A DNA stretch of 64,000 nucleotides, from the NCBI GenBank assembly GCA_949825065.1, contig OX463856.1, forward strand, positions 13,515,238 to 13,579,237, read 5' to 3'. Each line of letters starts with the position of its first letter. The first letter of the stretch is position 1. The DNA is from Odontocerum albicorne (taxonomy: Eukaryota; Arthropoda; Insecta; Trichoptera; Odontoceridae). A program made the position numbers and the translations under genes. Positions 59,290 through 64,000 of this stretch are shown piece after piece. The notes under the pieces were generated by a model. That model made no database searches and was not told the DNA's origin. It worked only from the letters and a program-made list of their open reading frames with translations.

Positions 59290-59930
59290 TTGTAACAAAG
59301 TGCGGAATCGTACTATTTGGGTAGTATTTTCTCAGACGGTGGAAGAGTTAAGAGATATATCGAACAGTGGGTAACGATATTGAAAAACAAAGCCAATGGG
59401 CTACTAAAATATATATATTCGAACCGGGCAGTCTGAAATCGGCTAAGAGTCCACAGTAGTATTTTATGCCAGCTTTGATATATGGGAGTGAAACGTGGAT
59501 ATAAAAAAAGGAGAGGAGCCGAATAAATGCTTGTTTTGAGACGAATAAATGCTTGTTTTGAGTGACAGTGTATCATAAAATATGGAATGAAGTGATTACG
59601 GATGGGTGTGAACTTTATATTGAGAAAGATGGAGAAGAGCATGTTGAATTTGTTTGAGCATATAGAACAAATTAATCCAGAATGATTAACAAAACATGTA
59701 TAAAGAGTAAACGTAAGTGGAAGGCGTGTGAGAGGTAGACTAAGGAGAGCATGGTTTCATCAAGTGAATGACATTCATAAAGAAAGAAACGTAGAATATT
59801 AGATAAATCGTAGAAGTTGTATGGATGTGTGTCAAAATAGAAAAGTGTGGCACTTTGTACTCTCTACTAAATCCGACGAGGAAATAGCGTGACGCTATGT
59901 ATGGATGTATAATATATGTACTTTTTGTTT
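59290..59930 (+). mobile_element. RTE-like LINE RT C-terminal region
   Basis: Ordered blocks: GSIFSDGGRVKRDIE, KNKANGLLKYIYSNRAV, a degenerate CQL.YMGVK, RINACFE, LRKMEKSMLNLFEHIEQ, LTKHV, SGRRVRGRLRRAWFHQVND and RRGNSVTLCMYV. This is the classic C-terminal layout (LGS.F..DG....DI..R...., YG.E.W, ML.WFGHVER, LTKQIY, GR.RRGRPR..W..Q). Multiple stops. Confidence 0.85.
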
Positions 59931-60419
59931 TTAAACACATCTGTGTACTCCTCAAGTGATCTTATCTGAGGAGGTGTGTAGAACAACGTGTGTTGAGATA
60001 TGCGTAAATATATAATAGAAGTAAACAAAGTCAAGTGCTTTACTTTTATTACGAGTATATATAAACATTTAATTGAGAAAATATCGTCAGTAGGCAAATC
60101 GAGGTTTGTCAGTACTTTAAAGTATCGTTATGACGACTTGTACTAGAACATTTCTTTTTTACGCTTGGGCTAGTTCTAGATAAATAAAATTCAAAAGAAA
60201 ATTTCTTTTTGATTCTATTTGTTTAGAAAATATTTCGTTATCGTTCTTCGAATATTAGAGAAGAGAAATTATTTTGGGCTATTTTATTAACAAATATAAA
60301 TTATAAAGGAAATTTGAAAGAAAAAACATTTCAGTAAGCTTTTTACGATGTACATATAAAAGATTAAAAAAATCTATGGAGAAAAGAAAAAAAATTGAAC
60401 TTTCTTTATCTGTATCAGA

Positions 60420-60770
60420 ATTGAGGTAATGGAGTGGTTCATCATTATCATCACCATCCCTTCCATGACTCCATTGGGGTAGAGTCTACTTCAATATATC
60501 CTGGCACACATCTTTCGCATTGGCCACGTCTATATGCGTTATCATGCATGCTTTCCTATGACCAAGTCTTTTCACTCTTACAGAATTGATTTTTTAATTT
60601 TTTTCTAAGTCTTCCTATGCTTCTCATATTTTTTTTACTACTCAAATAAATAATTTATTGTAAATCTATCATCATGATCGTTATTTTTTTCTACATGGCC
60701 AAACCATCTCAATACTTGAACGTTTGAATCAAATAAAGCACTAAGTACCCTGGCCGTCAATATGAGGAAA
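60420..60770 (-). mobile_element. LINE 3' end
   Basis: Minus strand NVQVLRWFGHVEKNNDHDD (about 60650-60730), then a degenerate C-terminus and a plus-strand terminus TCATTATCATCACCATCCC (trinucleotide-like tail). Confidence 0.7.
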
Positions 60771-62304
60771 AGAAGAAATTGTGGATAAGAACGTCGGATT
60801 AAAGCTTTTATTGTTTTTTTTAGAGAAGTCATTAGATTAGATTTAATAGAATGAGGCTCTGCAGGGACTTGGTGATGTATTACGGTTAGTAGCCTTGGCA
60901 TATAGAACGGAACTGCATACTTAGTTTCAAATTAATTTGTTTGGTACTTAGTGCCTATTTTACTTCAACCATTCACTTGTTTCTCCATCTTTCAAGCCAC
61001 ATTCTTTTCTAATATCCTCATTCTTTATTATTTCATACATTTATAAATCTTTCTCAGGCTGAGTTTTAGTTTATTTAAAATGGCAACACGATCTAACTCT
61101 CGTAATATTCCCCTTAGCCTTCTCGTTGTTTTTTCAATCTCAAATTTTCCATGCTTTCTAATAAAAAAATTGGAAATTTCGATACGTGTTTTTATGTGTA
61201 TTAATTAAGTGGATGAATCATAAGAATTTATTTTATTGTTATTTTTATAGATTTTTTATTTGTATGTTAAGGCACTGGGTCTCCTGCACCATGGCCTGTC
61301 ATTTGCTTGTCGTATTTATATCGTAGGAAGATGCATAAATGTATTATTTTCTTTTATTTGTTTGTAAATAAGTCATGTTGATTTCATTATTTTTTGTAAT
61401 CTTTTTTTGTTTTTGTTTTTATGTGGACTTTAAATTGTAAAATTTTTTATCGATCTGATGAACACCATAACATATGTCGTATTAAAATATAATAAAAAAT
61501 AAATAAAAACGTTATTTTACCAAACCCTCTTAACATATTTGTTAACCGTCCATCTAAATTTCGTCTCTTTTTTGCCACGTTCAAGTTTCGCTTGCATATC
61601 CTAATGTTGAGATCAAGATTTTATTATGTAGCCAATATTGCTTGTATCTAAATGTTCCGGTAGTTAAAACACATGATATATCCCACCATTCATTATATTG
61701 CCTGCGGCTACCATTCTTTTAAAATAACAGGTCACGCAGTCGTTCGATATGAATATGCCAAGGTACAAAATGTCTTCACTTGTTCAGAGTGCTTAAACAC
61801 CTTTATTTAAAGAAAAAATAATAAGTTTAACCACGTTAATTCTTTTTTAACTGGGGTATACATGTTAATTCATTTAATACCTTCATGCAAATACATCTGA
61901 CGGATTTATTGCTTTAAAGTAATAAATATCTTTGAATCAATCATTTTTTATTTCATAATTATTATTGATCTCCGTTATCGTGTATTTAACATTATATACG
62001 AAAACAATATTTAAGAAGGAGACAAATTTCTAAGTTAATATGGATAAGAATATGAATTGTGCGAGAGTGAAGATAGAGAAATATTTTCAGATATTTTTTT
62101 TTGGTTTATTCTTAAATATCGGAAAGGATATGATCTGATTGAGTTACGAAGATTGTTCCAAAGTGTACAATTATGTGTGATGCTCTGGTATATACGACTA
62201 TATGATATACACAACGGTTTCTCAGCATTCGGATCCATACGATTTCTATTTTTTATGATAAGTTATGGTAGAATAATGTGTATGTACTCTTTTAAATAAC
62301 ATTA
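60771..62304. other. No supported gene
   Basis: AT-rich with short chance ORFs. Some fragments may be decayed LINE sequence (for example 61000-61150), but I could not place them in a family. Confidence 0.35.
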
Positions 62305-62575
62305 ACGATCTCAATGGCCTAGTTGGCAAGACGGTTAATTTCCTCCCCGGGAGCTTCGGTTCGATTCCGATTGGTACAAAATATTTTCCATATTATTCCA
62401 GTTTGGCCAAATAGTTCATGTGGTAACAATATCTTTACGTACCAAATACGTGTGCGAGTATGCCTATTAATTTGTGGTAGTGTGCTGACACGCGAGTGCC
62501 ATGCTTACTTCAGTGGTTCTAAACCTAAAGGCTCTATTCTGTGGCTGGTGACTACGCTCTTCAATATATCAGAGC
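62305..62575 (+). mobile_element. tRNA-headed SINE, family B
   Basis: Clear head: TCAATGGCCTAGTTGGCAAG, B box CGGTTCGATTCCGA. Body GTGGTAACAATATCTTTACG...GTGGTTCTAAACCTAAAGGC...TACGCTCTTCAATATATC matches 29110-29250. The head is similar to family A but the body is different. Confidence 0.75.
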
Positions 62576-62589
62576 AACAAATTCAGATT

Positions 62590-62905
62590 TTTTAAGGATA
62601 CCATATGGAAAAAAGAAGAGGAATATAATACTCGAAGTGACTTTAATGTATTTGCAACTTTATTTAACTAAAATAACTAATAAATCAAGCATATATGGGT
62701 GCTGTAAAGGACGACCGACAAAAATATGGTCGAACCAAGTTAATGAAATGTTGAAATAAGTAAAGGGAAGGAGTTAGAGAAACAGAATCAGCTGTATGTA
62801 ATGTGGAGAAGGCAAAAGGAGTATTTCGTCATAGGAAAGTTAGGCGTTATGTCTTTTCTGCCTACCGCGACAGTGAAATAACGTGATGATATGTATGTAC
62901 TATTG
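62590..62905 (+). mobile_element. RTE-like LINE 3' tail
   Basis: YGCCKGRPTKIWSNQVNEML (62693-62757), then CGEGKRSI and CLFCLPRQ...NNVMICM: GRPRK.W.DQ... to the YP.GN.VM end of the family. Confidence 0.65.
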
Positions 62906-63439
62906 CGTTTTGTATCACAAAACGTCCATTACATAGCTAATTGCACCGAATCTTATATGAAAATAAAAATATTTCATAATTGAATCATACAAATAATTTA
63001 TAAAGAAAAATTATGTCAAATTTATTCCTTTTGTGTCATAAATAATTCTGTTAAACTAGTCATTTCCTCAAAGCAAGAAAGAGGAAATTTGAATAAATTT
63101 ACGCGAAATATGTTTTTCATCCGATTAAAAACGGGACGTCTCCGGGTATTATATTTCAAAAAGTACTCGATTAAGGTCAGACATTTGACTAACGAGATGG
63201 CAACATTATTTATGAACCACAAATTATTTTTGTAGGCAAACGACGGCCTTACGTCAGAGATTTTTAGTACGATTTAATTAAGACATGGTCATAAATCAGG
63301 TGAATTATATCATGAATAGAATTACAGACTTGAACACCATTTTTTTCCCGTTTTGATATTTTTGAGTAAGTTGAATGCCAGTCGGCATCAACTTAAGTAG
63401 TGTTGTCAAATGAATTCCTCTTTTAAGTTTTACATACTA

Positions 63440-63510
63440 TATCATCGAAAATCAAACCTTAAAGCCACTGATAGGAGTCGTGTATTTTACTAATTAGGAG
63501 ACAGAGATCA
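63440..63510 (-). mobile_element. tRNA-like SINE head fragment
   Basis: Plus strand GAAAATCAAACC...TTACTAATTAGGAGACAGAG, an inverted degraded B-box/A-box pair spaced as in the SINE heads. Confidence 0.4.
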
Positions 63511-63719
63511 CTTCGATATTCAATAACATGAGAAAAATAACGTATGGTGCACAAAAATGATATTATAATGCTGTAGCCTTAGAAAGTACTTTAACACAAT
63601 CATTTTTGGGTGATCCTTATCACATATAAGAAGATACACAATGATTTCTCTGTAGCTCGTCTTCCTTTCGTAAGTTTTTTGTGGTTTTCTTACCAAATAT
63701 TTTCTATACGGATCAAGGG

Positions 63720-64000
63720 TTGTACCACCGTCCCATCCCAATTTGACTCAGGGTGTAGAGGGGCTGCCCAAAAGTCAACCTAACCAATATAACAAAGTAC
63801 TTCACCTTTGGGACTTGGAACATACGAACACACACACTCTCGTACCTCTGTTCACCCGGTAAGAAAAATTAACTTTACTGACAGGGAATTTTAGCGCGTG
63901 AATGTAGACATTGTTGCTCTTAGCGAGATTCGCCTTCTTGATGAAGGTAGTATCGAGGACAAGTACACATTTTTTTCTCGAATGGATATCTCGCAAATGA
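63720..64000 (+). mobile_element. 5' part of a LINE: AP-endonuclease domain, running off the window
   Basis: FGTWNIRT (63807-63830) is the N-terminal W-N-I/V-R-T motif of LINE AP-like endonucleases. VDIVALSEIRLLDEGS (63904-63951) is the ...DI.AL.E.R... motif with the catalytic Glu, followed by KYTFF. The two blocks are in different frames, so at least one frameshift exists. The rest, including RT, would be beyond position 64000. It is the only fragment in the window with the 5' half of a LINE. Confidence 0.8.

Overview
This window looks like intergenic and intronic DNA from a repeat-rich invertebrate animal. It is AT-rich (GC about 30% by eye), has no dense gene array, and carries spliced exons, tRNA-derived SINEs, many decayed LINEs, Penelope-like retroelements and mariner transposons. 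The one host gene I can support encodes a Dpr/zig-8-like immunoglobulin protein, a family typical of protostomes, so a protostome is likely. I cannot name the species.

Host gene: the last two exons of an Ig-superfamily cell-surface protein lie on the minus strand (23623-23759 and 21269-21447). Both splice junctions are good and the phase matches across a 2175-bp intron. The upstream exons (signal peptide, first Ig domain, first half of the last Ig domain) were not found and probably lie in or beyond the long sequence to the right. No other host gene is convincing.

Layout: 1-13 kb is a mosaic of LINE and PLE tails, SINEs and minisatellites (45, 55, 36 and about 70 bp periods), with a Jockey/CR1-type LINE at 10.3-11.5 kb. 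13-15 kb has a near-perfect 172-bp hairpin and three tandem arrays. 15-21 kb is very AT-rich and nearly empty except for a 112-bp satellite with one inverted unit. 21-24 kb is the Ig gene end. 24-34 kb holds LINE fragments of both strands, SINEs and PLE foldbacks. 33.8-35.6 kb has two tandem arrays. 38051-46645 is a 2865-bp unit present three times head to tail, apparently without differences. 47-63 kb holds three mariner loci, a PLE fragment with a GIY-YIG endonuclease domain, more LINE tails and SINEs. The window ends inside a new LINE that starts with an AP-endonuclease-like domain (63.7 kb onward).

How parts relate: most of the DNA is explained by a few families: (a) RTE-like LINEs, mostly 3' tails; (b) Jockey/CR1-type LINEs; (c) three tRNA-headed SINE families; (d) Penelope-like elements whose terminal repeat carries a hammerhead-ribozyme-like core and often forms foldbacks; (e) mariner elements. 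The most interesting new signal is the octamer TACTCGTA (either strand), seen 16 times where I estimate about 2-3 by chance. It has the form TA-CTCG-TA, exactly what a mariner with termini CGAG...CTCG, such as the one at 49955-50872, could leave behind on excision. In two places comparison with related sequence shows the motif as a 6-bp insertion.
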